Notes under the pieces: model-generated
Seen by the model: only the letters and a program-made list of their open reading frames with translations
Told to the model about the DNA's origin: nothing
The model's database searches: none
Made by a program: the position numbers and the translations under genes
Part shown: piece after piece, positions 26,100 through 35,088 of the stretch
Position numbering within the stretch: the first letter of the stretch is position 1
Layout: every line of letters starts with the position of its first letter
Assembly: GCF_900167535.1 (NCBI RefSeq)
Contig: NZ_FUYE01000029.1
Location: 1 to 36,105 of the forward strand
DNA length: 36,105 bases
Reading direction: 5' to 3'
Origin: Prosthecobacter debontii
Lineage (GTDB): Bacteria > Verrucomicrobiota > Verrucomicrobiia > Verrucomicrobiales > Verrucomicrobiaceae

Positions 26100-27095
26100 T
26101 TAAAGGGTGAGGATCATAGGTTTCCGTTCTGTCAGCATTGGCTTGAACCCCATGCGGACAAGGAAGCGAGCCAGCCCCTGCGGAGTCAGCACTTTAAAAG
26201 TCGTAAAGGTGGCTTCAGGCTCATGTCCCTTACCAGCGACAGAGATAAGGCAGGAGACCGCATAGAGGAGCGCCCGACGTGCGTCCTTCACCGACAAGCC
26301 AGGACGTGTCACAGGGAAAGTCAGCTCGGCCACAGGCACACCATAGCTCTCATAGCACCACAGAGCCGCTGCGGGTTCTCCGTTGAGTTTCACCAGCACT
26401 CCGAGTGGCGGCAGCGATGCCTCATGGAAGGCAGCCCCTGAATGGATGCGCCACCAGTAAGACACTCTTTCGAAGTCCTGGCGATCATACATCACAGCCT
26501 CAAGGCCGGTCACATCGCAGATATCAGCGGCCCTTACTGCATTGCTTTGATGAGCCATCATACGCGGAGAGCCCATCATTCCTTCAGTGGAGATATGAGA
26601 TGTTACCCGCATTCGCTGCCAGTGGGCCAGAGCGGAGGTTGATGGGACCGTTCCTCCGCAATGCGCCACCACCGAGGAGATCACCTCATTATCCGTTAGG
26701 TCATCAAACTCCAAAAATAGGGTGTTTGGATTCCCTCGCAGCAGATCCCGAGTCGTGGAAAAGGCCAACATGCACGATGCCCACCCTGCCTTTAGGCTCT
26801 GCTCCATTTCTGGCGGCGAGGCGGCGATGAGATCACGAAGTGCTTCGTCTCCCTTTCGAGAGATCACCACAAACCGCGCCTCCGGCCACTGTGCCAAGAG
26901 TCGAGCTGTCCAGTAGATCAAGGTCGGGTCCGCATCTCCGGGCACCTCGCGGTTTTGCGCGTAGTCCTCAAAGGAGGCATAGCCGCGCATGCCCTCGTGA
27001 TAACAGGGGCGGCCGCACATGCTGAGCACGGTGGAAAGCCAGGCCGTGCGGGTGCGCGGCAGGCCGAGAATAAAGAAGGGTGGTTCAGTCTCCAT
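26100..27095 (-). CDS. gp13-position protein: sulfotransferase-like plus acetyltransferase-like
   Basis: 331 aa from the ATG at 27095, which overlaps the tail tubular B stop by 11 bases; an in-frame start 30 bases earlier would run further into that gene. Residues 1-~170 resemble sulfotransferases: FFILGLPRTRTAWLSTVL is a P-loop-like PAPS-binding motif, followed by EARFVVISRKGDEALRD, the usual helix after the second strand. Residues ~210-331 look like a GNAT fold (GVLVKLNGEPAAALWCYESY, then ARFLVRMGFKP at the end). T7-like phages often carry an acetyltransferase-like gp13 at this place. The combination suggests a virion enzyme or repurposed fold; activity is not shown. Confidence 0.7.
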   Translation of the reverse strand: METEPPFFILGLPRTRTAWLSTVLSMCGRPCYHEGMRGYASFEDYAQNREVPGDADPTLIYWTARLLAQWPEARFVVISRKGDEALRDLIAASPPEMEQSLKAGWASCMLAFSTTRDLLRGNPNTLFLEFDDLTDNEVISSVVAHCGGTVPSTSALAHWQRMRVTSHISTEGMMGSPRMMAHQSNAVRAADICDVTGLEAVMYDRQDFERVSYWWRIHSGAAFHEASLPPLGVLVKLNGEPAAALWCYESYGVPVAELTFPVTRPGLSVKDARRALLYAVSCLISVAGKGHEPEATFTTFKVLTPQGLARFLVRMGFKPMLTERKPMILTL

Positions 27096-30000
27096 ACAGA
27101 TCGAGTTTGAGAAGCAGGCTGCCAATCGTGAGCGGCAGGAGGGTGGAGGTCTTCACCAGCGCATCGGTGCCGGGTCGGGCGGAGGACTCCACGACGGTCT
27201 CCACATCGCCCGAATAGAGGCCGCTGGCTGGATAAGGCAGGGCCTCGAAGGTGCTGGCGGGATGCTCCGCCACCTGGCCGCCCTGGCTGTCATGCACATA
27301 GAGTCCAATGCGAGAGACCCGCCACATCAGGCCCTGGGCGGATCCCTTCGGGCTCTGCACATCGAAGCGGCAGGGCTGGAGTGTGGAAGTGAAGGGCAGT
27401 CCAACCACGACCACTGAGGCGGGAGAGGGAAGCGTCAATGCGCCTCCGGAGACCACCTGGGGCGTGAGCTCCACACCATCGGCCAGGAGACTGACCGTCT
27501 TGCCATTCAGGTGAGTTAGACCTGGGATCGAGGTGGTCGGCTCGCCATCATAGCGCACGGCAGAGTCCGCATAGATCATGCGTGGATAGTCCGTGAAATC
27601 GCGAGCGAAGACCCGTGGGTCCAGCCGCTCGATGGTGCGGAGGCTGCCGCGGCGCACCGCCAGCCAGACTTCATCAGCATCATCGCCATAGATCACCGCC
27701 ACGGACTCGACCTGCCCATCCGTCTCATGCACATGCCAGCCGAAGACGTTCTGCTCCACCTCCAGCGTCATGCCCAGCAGCTTGCCGCTCGTCGTGACAG
27801 CCCAGAGGATGGAGTTCGGGTTACTGCCAAAGGCCAGTTGCTTGATGCCATCCAGGGCGATGTGCTCCGCCAGCACCGTCATGTCTGAGGTGGACCACGG
27901 CTCATTGTTAGACCGCTGCGAGACACGCCGCACTTTACGGCCCCCGCGCTGCACAAAGACCACCACCTCATTGGCCATGATGGCGGCGACCGCCGAGGAG
28001 CCAAACCGGGATTGCCGCTGGAAATCGAAGTTGGAAGGTGTGATGGCTTTGCCTTGGCCTGAAAGGGTCCACTCATCGCCCCCCGTGCCGATGACCATGT
28101 CGGCCCCTTGAGAGATCATCCACTGGATGGGGTTCAGCTCATCGGCCAGAGGCGTCCAGCTCACGCTGCCGTCATCCAGAGAGGAGCGGCGGAAGTTCTC
28201 AATATCCCCGCTCACGCTGCCCCAGATGCGCATGGGCGCCTTGGCCGTGCCGGCAAACCACAGGCGGTTCTGATGCATGGCCACCGCGCTGGGGAAGCCC
28301 TGAGCCTGACTCCAAGCTCCCTCCGTCCACACATAGGTGGGCGCGGTGGAGAGCAGGGGGGTGATGACATCACAGGTGGCGTTGACGGATTTTCCCTCCG
28401 ACAGGGCTCCGACCGCCGTGATCTTGACCAAGCCATTGATCCGCGCGTCCGCTGCCTCTAACAAAAAGCGTGGAGCGGCTGCGGTGGAGGTTTCGGAGGA
28501 GCTTCCGGCGATGATGCGCAGCCGCAGGGTTTCATCCCCGTCAGTCTCGCCTGAGGCCGAGATGTTGCGGTCTTTCTTCGAGCGCCAGGAGCGGACGAAG
28601 TCCCACTGGCCGGATGCATTCAACCGCTCCAGATACAGCGTGCTTTCCCATGAGCCGTAGGTGAAGACCTCCCACGTGCCGTTGATGCGCAGGCCGGAGG
28701 TCTGGGCCGGGGTGATCACCGTATTCGCATCCACCCCCCCATGCAGGAAGACGTCATCCCAGGAGCCGCCCACCACGGTCATGGTGAGGTGGACGGCGTG
28801 CGCCCCGGTCCCGGGCTTTCGCGCTAGGACGGTGACCGTTGTGCCGGAGACCGTCGCCGTCACATCCGCATGCGCTGCGGTGGAGCCATGATAGGCCGTG
28901 CCCGCTCCTGCTCCTGCATTGATCGCGGCGGCGAGATTGCTGGCTGACGTCGCTGCATTCGCTCCGAGGTCCACATGCCCCGCCAGCGTCGGTGTGGCCA
29001 CAAAGGTGTAGGTGCGGCTGCCGATGGTGACCGTCGCATTCGCCACAGGGTTGGTGGGCAGGTTCAGCACCCCCGTGGCGGCCACCGGCTCCGAGGTGGA
29101 AACGATCTCCACAAACGCATCCTCCCGGCGGTGGGTGAGCTGCCAGTAGGAGCCGACATGACCAGGTTTAAATAAAGGGCGGTTCGAGGTGAGCTCCCGG
29201 CCTGAGCCAACCTCCACATGATCAATGGCAATGGATGTCTGGTAGGGACTTGGGTTATTGAGCGCTTCGATGGAGGCGGATGCCCAACCTGTCACATCAG
29301 CATTTTGCACAGCTAGAAAGTTGTCGGCTCTCCAGCGTAGCTCAATGGCTGTCGGTGTTATCTCCGTAACTGTTTGCCTGTGGGCGATTGTGGGATCGAA
29401 AGTGATATAGTCCTCCCAGTCTCCCGAGCCAGGGGTATCTCGCTTCTGTAGCGCTACATAAGTAGGCCGCTGTGAGCCAAATTCGTCCAGCATCAGAGGG
29501 GAGCCGCCCATGTCGATGCTGTAGCGCCACGCACCAGGTTGAATAGTGGTCGCAGCGGGGCCACTCCCCGCGCCGGAGATCCACTCATATCCATTCGCGG
29601 CCAAGTCCCACTCATACCCTGTTTTAAGGCGCAGTTTTCCTCCAGGAAACACCGATCCTTTAAAATAGATTCGGTAATCACCCGTCGCTGCATTGGTGGT
29701 TATCGGATCGACTAGGGGGATGGGGTGAATGTCTGGCAGAGCCCCTTGCCATGTAGCTGACGCGACACTCTGCCATCCTTTGGGTTGGAACGTATTGGTG
29801 TTGGCAAATCGTCTCTGCACCAGAATGCGCTTCACATCCCCAGATGGGGGCGTGCCAAGAATGGTCAAGTGCGTTGGGCTGTTAACACCCATGCCAACAT
29901 TCAGCAGCTCACAGTAAACGCTGTTGCTAGATCCCCCAGGAAAGTTCACATAATACCCAACATGATTGAACGGTGCCAATCCGTTGCTTGATAGCGTGTC

Positions 30001-30510
30001 ATACTGATCCGGCATAGCCTGATCCCCCGGATTCTCGTCCAGCAACGGAGGGAAGCGCCATTCGAGCACCTGGATGCGCCAATCGTTATCTGCATAGCGG
30101 ATGAGCTTCCGGGGCTCATGATGCGGGTGCGTCAGATAGACCACATCATTGACCTGGCACATCTGCACATCGGGCAGTTCCTCGGCGGCATAAGGCAGCA
30201 AGACAGGCTGAAGGAGGCTAACCAATGATGCGTCTTTCCACACACGGAGGCCAAACACTGACAGCTCCAACATCGCCACCGTGGAAGAACTGAATTGGAA
30301 GGAGCGCAGATTGGACGGCGTGTCATGGCTGGCCGCCATGCCCATGAACTCCATGCCAGGACGGCGAAAGGCCGGGCCGTGGGCATGAATGATAAAATTC
30401 CGCAGCTGACGACAGCCGGAGGCCACCTTCTCCACGCCGAAACGGGAGCCCATGAGCTGGCTGACCTCGCCAGCGTTGAAACTTGAGAGAAGGATGTGCG
30501 CGGTGGACAT
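27085..30510 (-). CDS. Tail tubular protein B (gp12-like tail nozzle)
   Basis: 1141 aa from the ATG at 30510, which lies just beyond the gp11-like stop (TGA at 30515-30513). It is longer than T7 gp12 (794 aa). The N-terminus has the family hallmark: FNAGEVSQLMGSRFGVEK, then an Asn-Phe segment and PAFRRPGMEF. The C-terminal half carries the beta-propeller-type segments typical of the family (FPSAVAMHQNRLWFAG, then GDEWTLSGQG). Extra length comes from a beta-rich, Thr/Ala-rich insertion near 515-625 (VTIGSRTYTFVA, then AATSASNLAAAINAG), a fold often found in tail proteins. It forms the tail nozzle below gp11. Confidence 0.92.
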   Translation of the reverse strand: MSTAHILLSSFNAGEVSQLMGSRFGVEKVASGCRQLRNFIIHAHGPAFRRPGMEFMGMAASHDTPSNLRSFQFSSSTVAMLELSVFGLRVWKDASLVSLLQPVLLPYAAEELPDVQMCQVNDVVYLTHPHHEPRKLIRYADNDWRIQVLEWRFPPLLDENPGDQAMPDQYDTLSSNGLAPFNHVGYYVNFPGGSSNSVYCELLNVGMGVNSPTHLTILGTPPSGDVKRILVQRRFANTNTFQPKGWQSVASATWQGALPDIHPIPLVDPITTNAATGDYRIYFKGSVFPGGKLRLKTGYEWDLAANGYEWISGAGSGPAATTIQPGAWRYSIDMGGSPLMLDEFGSQRPTYVALQKRDTPGSGDWEDYITFDPTIAHRQTVTEITPTAIELRWRADNFLAVQNADVTGWASASIEALNNPSPYQTSIAIDHVEVGSGRELTSNRPLFKPGHVGSYWQLTHRREDAFVEIVSTSEPVAATGVLNLPTNPVANATVTIGSRTYTFVATPTLAGHVDLGANAATSASNLAAAINAGAGAGTAYHGSTAAHADVTATVSGTTVTVLARKPGTGAHAVHLTMTVVGGSWDDVFLHGGVDANTVITPAQTSGLRINGTWEVFTYGSWESTLYLERLNASGQWDFVRSWRSKKDRNISASGETDGDETLRLRIIAGSSSETSTAAAPRFLLEAADARINGLVKITAVGALSEGKSVNATCDVITPLLSTAPTYVWTEGAWSQAQGFPSAVAMHQNRLWFAGTAKAPMRIWGSVSGDIENFRRSSLDDGSVSWTPLADELNPIQWMISQGADMVIGTGGDEWTLSGQGKAITPSNFDFQRQSRFGSSAVAAIMANEVVVFVQRGGRKVRRVSQRSNNEPWSTSDMTVLAEHIALDGIKQLAFGSNPNSILWAVTTSGKLLGMTLEVEQNVFGWHVHETDGQVESVAVIYGDDADEVWLAVRRGSLRTIERLDPRVFARDFTDYPRMIYADSAVRYDGEPTTSIPGLTHLNGKTVSLLADGVELTPQVVSGGALTLPSPASVVVVGLPFTSTLQPCRFDVQSPKGSAQGLMWRVSRIGLYVHDSQGGQVAEHPASTFEALPYPASGLYSGDVETVVESSARPGTDALVKTSTLLPLTIGSLLLKLDLYGD

Positions 30511-30512
30511 GA

Positions 30513-31118
30513 TCAGGGGCGGGCGATCCCGCCACCCCAACGGGCGCGGAGGGCGAGAGAGTTGAGGGGCAGCATGCCCTTGCGGCGGCGGCCTTCATTG
30601 GCATCCACACGCCGGGCCAGCGGTGCCGTTACATTTTGGTAGGCCGTCAATAAATCCGCCGTCTTGCCTGTTGAGCCTCGGATGGTCTCCGAGAGCGCCA
30701 CGGCCAGCTTCAGCGCAAAGGCCTGGGCAAAGAGAGGATCTGTTAAGGCCGCATCCTCCAGATCACGGAGGTAGATCAGGCGCAGCTCAGCGGCATTCGT
30801 CAGCAGCTTGCGGCCTTCGATCACCCATTCCTCAGAGATCCAGTCTCCCGCCTCGGAGTCATTGACCTCCAGCACACGCAGGCAGTCTTCGGGCAGGCTG
30901 TATTGCTTTGACCAGCCAAACACAGGAGCGTCCTCGTCGGCCTCGACCTCCACACGCACCACCGCAAAGTTCCAGCGGTGCGAGCGCAGCACCTCTTTGA
31001 GCACGGGTAAGTAATGCAGCTCACAGGCCCGCGCAGAAGCATTGGGCTCTGCCAGTGCTGTAATCCGTGCCTGCCCGAGGTGCCCGAGGGCGACGTTACA
31101 GAGTTCAAGCTGAGTCAT
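30513..31118 (-). CDS. Tail tubular protein A (gp11-like gatekeeper)
   Basis: 201 aa, the usual size for T7 gp11. Hallmarks are visible along the whole protein: LCNVALGHLGQARITAL near the start, an Arg/Trp segment (VLRSHRWNFA) in the first third, YSLPEDCLRVLEV, then the region LRDLEDAALTDPLFAQAFAL. Twelve subunits sit under the portal and hold the nozzle. It is directly upstream of the nozzle gene, with stop and next start separated by two bases. The start (MTQLELCNVAL) is the first ATG of the frame. Confidence 0.93.
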   Translation of the reverse strand: MTQLELCNVALGHLGQARITALAEPNASARACELHYLPVLKEVLRSHRWNFAVVRVEVEADEDAPVFGWSKQYSLPEDCLRVLEVNDSEAGDWISEEWVIEGRKLLTNAAELRLIYLRDLEDAALTDPLFAQAFALKLAVALSETIRGSTGKTADLLTAYQNVTAPLARRVDANEGRRRKGMLPLNSLALRARWGGGIARP

Positions 31119-31198
31119 GACCGGGTGTTAAAAAGCGCGGCCCTTTGGCAAGGGGAGGGCCGCCAAACCCCACATGCACCCACGGCCATCCGTGGAGA

Positions 31199-31687
31199 TC
31201 ACTTGCCGCGCTTGTAAGCGAGGACGAAGTAAACGATGACCCCCGCGGTGAGTGCGGTGGCCGTCATCACCGTGGCATAGACCACGGCATTGCCACTGCC
31301 CGTGTCGGGTGCCAGCGGTGTGGGCACCAGCCAGGCGGGGATGTTAGCGGCCGTCCCGGTGATGGAGCAGAACTCCACCTTTGCCGCCGTGGTCAGGGCC
31401 ACCCCATTGCCCCAGCCATCCGCATCCGCAGCGGTACCCACATCCAGGGTGAGCGCGGTGCCGGGATCATCACTGCACATCAGGCTGGAGAGGTGGGGGA
31501 GGGGGATCACATCCTTGGGCAGGAGGCACAGCTTGATGATGTCGCTGGCCGCCTCCGTCCCCACCAAGGTGTAGGGGATGATGGCGAACTCGACATCTCC
31601 GCTGACGATGTTGGCGGGGGCGAGCACGCCGGGATTGCTGCGGTCGGGCTTCTGTTGCCCGTAAATAGGAGTCTCGAAAGTAGGCAT
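31199..31687 (-). CDS. Head-associated protein with C-terminal membrane-like segment
   Basis: 162 aa, predicted mainly beta-strand in residues 1-~125 (VEFAIIPYTLVGTEAASDII), ending in one hydrophobic segment (VVYATVMTATALTAGVIVYF) and a basic tail. It lies just after the major capsid gene, where podophages commonly keep a decoration or minor head protein; a comparable small protein is often annotated only as hypothetical. The membrane-like end is odd for a decoration protein and might anchor it in the particle or the envelope. Family not recognised. Confidence 0.65.
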   Translation of the reverse strand: MPTFETPIYGQQKPDRSNPGVLAPANIVSGDVEFAIIPYTLVGTEAASDIIKLCLLPKDVIPLPHLSSLMCSDDPGTALTLDVGTAADADGWGNGVALTTAAKVEFCSITGTAANIPAWLVPTPLAPDTGSGNAVVYATVMTATALTAGVIVYFVLAYKRGK

Positions 31688-31733
31688 AATCTTGGATTCT
31701 TGAAGGTTTTAGGATCTCACTCAGCACGGGGTT

Positions 31734-32600
31734 TTAGGACGGCTCGGTGCACTCGATGACCACCACGCCCTCGTCATAGATGCGGGTGGCACCGAGCTGC
31801 CAATCGCTGTAGATCTGAGTGGCCATGGACAGGTCATTGCGGATGCTGATGTTCGAAGACATCGCTCCCGTGGTGCGGCGGATCGCCCCCTTCACCCAGC
31901 CCACACAGGTGCGGGTGGTGCCGGACTTGCGCAGCCTGGTGCTCTTCACGAACTTGAAGCCCATGAAGGTATCGATCTCACCCGAGATCAGCCCCTGCAC
32001 CGCCACGAAGTCTTTGGACGTGGCTTCCACCGTGGCCAGCAGGTCCGCTAACTGTTGCGGTGAGACCACCAGCACGCGGGGGGCACCGTCTTCGACCTCG
32101 CCGTCTTGGATGATTTGATTCGCCTTGCGCAGTTTCGCCACCGTGAGGCCGTTGCTGCCGTGGGTGATCACTTGGGTGGATGGCAGGGCCGCAGGCGTGG
32201 TGCCGAGTTGCCCCGTCAGCGCCGGATCGATCGCCGCAGACCACGCGATGATGTCCTTGTCGCGGTTGTAGGCGTTGGTGTGGGAGATGACATAGTCACT
32301 GGTCGGCAGCACCAGCTTGCCCAAGTTCTTGGCATCGTCCTTGTCCAGGAGGTTCGCCAGCTCGAAGCTGCGGCGGACCGCCCAGCGGAAATCCGTGCCG
32401 GGGTCTTGGATGTGCGTCGGCCCTTTGCGCTCCGTGCGTTCGTGGGACTCTTGGGCGCCGAGGCGGTCGTAGCGCTTGCGCTCGCCCTCGTAGTTTTCAT
32501 CGATCACAAAGGCATCGAGACGGGCCTTGGTCTGTTGACACCGATGAATCCAGTTCGTGCTGAATTCGGTGGTGTAATGCTGGGGAATGGTATCAGGCAT
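31734..32600 (-). CDS. Major capsid protein (HK97-fold, podophage type)
   Basis: 288 aa from the ATG at 32600 (MPDTIPQHYTTEF); an in-frame TTG at 32627 would add nine residues. The opening motif FSTNWIHRCQQTKARL and the later W-A-V-R-R segment, then a conserved region around ISGEIDTFMGFKFVKS, are characteristic of the ~280-320 aa capsid proteins of many podophages and environmental viruses. The C-terminal half has the alternating strands expected of the HK97 axial domain. It sits next to the terminase genes instead of after the scaffold. There is no delta-domain or protease nearby. Confidence 0.88.
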   Translation of the reverse strand: MPDTIPQHYTTEFSTNWIHRCQQTKARLDAFVIDENYEGERKRYDRLGAQESHERTERKGPTHIQDPGTDFRWAVRRSFELANLLDKDDAKNLGKLVLPTSDYVISHTNAYNRDKDIIAWSAAIDPALTGQLGTTPAALPSTQVITHGSNGLTVAKLRKANQIIQDGEVEDGAPRVLVVSPQQLADLLATVEATSKDFVAVQGLISGEIDTFMGFKFVKSTRLRKSGTTRTCVGWVKGAIRRTTGAMSSNISIRNDLSMATQIYSDWQLGATRIYDEGVVVIECTEPS

Positions 32601-32747
32601 AAAGGAATGAGAATTGAAGTGAATCAAGGTTCTCGGGCGGCTCGGTAGTCAGCGTGTGCTGGCCTCGCTTTCGAGGGGTCCGCCGCTTACGGTAGTCCTT
32701 TCGGGCCTCGGCGACTTAGGATCTCGTGTGAATTAACTTTTGGTTAG
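32601..32747. other. Intergenic spacer between terminase and capsid genes
   Basis: 147 bp with no gene. It is AT-richer near the capsid start and has no Shine-Dalgarno-like sequence before the ATG at 32600. A capsid promoter could lie here, but no convincing -35/-10 pair is seen. Confidence 0.4.
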
Positions 32748-34331
32748 TCAAGAAGAAATGCGCCGCGTTTTCATGCCTTTGCGCGGGCGATGCTTGCCGT
32801 ATTCATCGGGCCGTGGATCCACGGCGGATGCAAACTTGAACAACCCGGCCCGGTGCGCCTCCGCCAGGGTGCGCAGGGCATCTGCAGGGTGGCTGGCCCA
32901 ATCATGAACAGGCTCCGCCCGTGTCAGGGCTCCAGCGCCCTCTGTGTGCTGGCGATAGGCGGCCAGCGCTTCCAGTCCTTTCTCGACCTCGGGCGTCTGC
33001 CTCCAGACCATCCCAGGCATCATCTCCAGCGCATGGTTGATGCCGATCCAGACGGAGGAAGTGCGCGGCACACAAATCAGATTGGAGAGCCCCGCCGTCC
33101 TCAGCTCAGCGGCAAAGGTGGTGCCGCTGCGCTCCGTCTGCTGGGCGTCATGGGGCAGGTAGTGCCTGCCGAGGTTGTAGCCCTTGGCCAGGATCAGCGC
33201 TACCAGCTCCGTGAGGGTCCCCTCGAAACCGGCGATGTAATCGACGATGCGAATCTCCCTGCCCACCACCTGCCAGAACCACGTCACCCGATGTCGCGGG
33301 CTGCCGAGATCCCAGGAGGTATTCACCAGACTATCCCCCGCCACCGGCATGGGGCAGATGCGGCCTTCCGTGCGGGCTCGATCCAAGGCCGCCGCATAAA
33401 TGGCACCCTCGATCGGCGCTCGCCAGCACTCATCGAGAAAGGTCGGGTTCTCGCGCATCATGAAGAGGCCCTGCGTGCGGCGCTCCGCCGCATACCAGCG
33501 GCGTTGGGCCTCGCTCAGCAGGATACCATCCTTGGTTAGGCGCTCCGCGATGCTCGCAAAGTAAGCCAGGCTCTCCGCATCATGGGCCGCTGTGGTCGAG
33601 ACATTGCGCGGATCCAGATACCAGGGCGTGAAGTGCACCTGCCAATCCTCGGCAATGCCCTCCAAGGTGGGCCGGATGAGATCCCAGAGCTTGCCGCCCT
33701 TCCCACCTTTCCAGGTGGTCTCCACGAACTTCACGCCATGACGAGCCGCCGGGAAAGCCCCGGTCACGATCTCTTCCGCACGCTTGGCATCGTCGTGCTG
33801 AATCACCCCCAGCTCTGAGGCCCAGAGAAAATCATAGGACCCACCGCGCCCCTTCACCCCCGCAAAGAAAGAAGACGGCGCCTCTTGGCCGAGGGCATCC
33901 ACAGTCAGCTCGCTGTCATTGTCCTTCAGCTTCACCAGGGGCCAGCCCAGCTCCATCAGGGCATTCAGCGCCACCTTCACGATGCCATTCATCTTCTTGG
34001 CCGCATCATCGGCGGTCTGATCGATGAGCTGCGCGGTGAAGGAACGGCGAAAGCCCAGACAATCCGCCACGAAGACGCCCAGGGTGGTCGAGTAACCGAG
34101 ACGCCGGGATTTGATCTCCACCTGCTGAGACGGGCAGCCAGGATCCTTCGCCTTCACACCGTGCACCGCATCCAGCAGCTTGCGCAGCAGCACCTTCTGC
34201 TCTTCACGAGGTTCAAAGGGAATGATGCCCCGGCCATCGGCGGTCTTGATTTTGTAGAGATGGCCCGAGGTCAGCCTCCACCAGGGGTCCGAAAGCTTGG
34301 ATTCGAGAAGAGCCAGATCCTCAGCAGTCAT
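32748..34331 (-). CDS. Terminase large subunit (ATPase and nuclease)
   Basis: 527 aa. The N-terminal ATPase has Walker A near residue 73 (KSRRLGYST) and a Walker B-like hydrophobic strand near 170 (YDFLWASELG). The coupling motif is in VKFVETTWKGG. The C-terminal RNase H-like nuclease shows its three acidic motifs: SWDLG near 340, HYLPHDAQQTERSG near 392 and HPADALRTL near 485. Such proteins cut concatemeric DNA and pump it through the portal. The start overlaps the small-subunit stop (ATGA at 34328-34331). A firm call. Confidence 0.95.
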   Translation of the reverse strand: MTAEDLALLESKLSDPWWRLTSGHLYKIKTADGRGIIPFEPREEQKVLLRKLLDAVHGVKAKDPGCPSQQVEIKSRRLGYSTTLGVFVADCLGFRRSFTAQLIDQTADDAAKKMNGIVKVALNALMELGWPLVKLKDNDSELTVDALGQEAPSSFFAGVKGRGGSYDFLWASELGVIQHDDAKRAEEIVTGAFPAARHGVKFVETTWKGGKGGKLWDLIRPTLEGIAEDWQVHFTPWYLDPRNVSTTAAHDAESLAYFASIAERLTKDGILLSEAQRRWYAAERRTQGLFMMRENPTFLDECWRAPIEGAIYAAALDRARTEGRICPMPVAGDSLVNTSWDLGSPRHRVTWFWQVVGREIRIVDYIAGFEGTLTELVALILAKGYNLGRHYLPHDAQQTERSGTTFAAELRTAGLSNLICVPRTSSVWIGINHALEMMPGMVWRQTPEVEKGLEALAAYRQHTEGAGALTRAEPVHDWASHPADALRTLAEAHRAGLFKFASAVDPRPDEYGKHRPRKGMKTRRISS

Positions 34332-34777
34332 AAGCGTAGTTTGTTCGCCAGGTCCTCCAGTGCATGATGGCCCGTCGCCTCACTGCCATCCCCGGCCAGG
34401 TCATTGTCCACCTGGATGGCCCGGAGCCGATCCGCCGCCTTCTCGCCCCCCCGCGCAATCTCCGCACAGATGCTGCGCTTTTCCATCAGCGTCAGGATCG
34501 TTCCCGTTTCCGCAGGCTTCTCGGTCGGTGGTTGCGGCGGGCTCTCGGTTCGTCCCTCCCCAGGCGCTTCGCCCTGTTGCGCTTGCAGCCAGATGATCCG
34601 GGCCTGGGCTGCTGCCGTTTGGGCCAGTCGCATCCCCGCCGTCTGCGCCGTCGCCTCCGAGCAGCGGGCCCTGACACACCTGCGGTAGGCCTCCGCCACA
34701 GGCACCTCACCCCCTGCCATGAGGTGGGCAAAGTTCTCATGCTTCGCATTCGTCAAACGTGTGCTTCCATCCGTCAT
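34328..34777 (-). CDS. Terminase small subunit
   Basis: 149 aa from the ATG at 34777 ([17 protein letters not shown]). The N-terminus reads as a DNA-binding helix-turn-helix of the terminase small-subunit type (F-A-H-L-M-A-GG, then VAEAYRRCV and [12 protein letters not shown]), followed by a helical oligomerisation part. A Pro/Glu-rich linker follows, then [13 protein letters not shown]. Such proteins recognise the packaging site and load the large subunit. The gene borders the repeat-rich gene-free region (34778-36105), a plausible place for its binding site. Confidence 0.85.
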   Translation of the reverse strand: MTDGSTRLTNAKHENFAHLMAGGEVPVAEAYRRCVRARCSEATAQTAGMRLAQTAAAQARIIWLQAQQGEAPGEGRTESPPQPPTEKPAETGTILTLMEKRSICAEIARGGEKAADRLRAIQVDNDLAGDGSEATGHHALEDLANKLRL

Positions 34778-34808
34778 GGCCCTCACGCGGGTGATTCCTC
34801 GCGGCCCT

Positions 34809-34950
34809 GTCAAGCAGGATATCGGAGGGTTGCATGGCATGTTAGGCCAGGTTTGAAAATCCCGCAGAAACCCACCTGCAAGAAGGAGTGCAGGGGGCAG
34901 AACCAGGCATCGCCAGATGGAGAAACGGAGGGGTCAAGCAGGATATCGGA
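34809..34950. repeat. 18-bp direct repeat pair upstream of terminase small subunit
   Basis: GTCAAGCAGGATATCGGA occurs at 34809-34826 and again at 34933-34950. On the minus strand each reads TCCGATATCCTGCTTGAC; the first continues TTGACA and the second TTGACCCC, the latter containing one inverted unit of the terminal octamer. They lie 30 and 150 bp upstream of the terminase start and might be binding sites for the small subunit or a promoter -35 element. Confidence 0.7.
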
Positions 34951-34955
34951 TGAAT

Positions 34956-35088
34956 GGATGGTTGGATGGTTGGATGGTTGGATGGTTGGATGGTTGGATG
35001 GTTGGATGGTTGGATGGTTGGATGGTTGGATGGTTGGATGGTTGGAGGGTTGGAGGGTTGGATGGTTGGAGGGTTGGAGGGTTGGATG
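34956..35088. repeat. Octamer tandem array (GGATGGTT and GGAGGGTT)
   Basis: Sixteen head-to-tail octamers plus five bases. The first eleven (34956-35043) are perfect GGATGGTT; then come GGAGGGTT, GGAGGGTT, GGATGGTT, GGAGGGTT, GGAGGGTT. Related short runs (GAATGGATGGTTGGATCGTTGG and similar pieces) occur near 35196-35220 and 35645-35700. The unit length equals that of the terminal array although the sequence differs. Confidence 0.95.
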
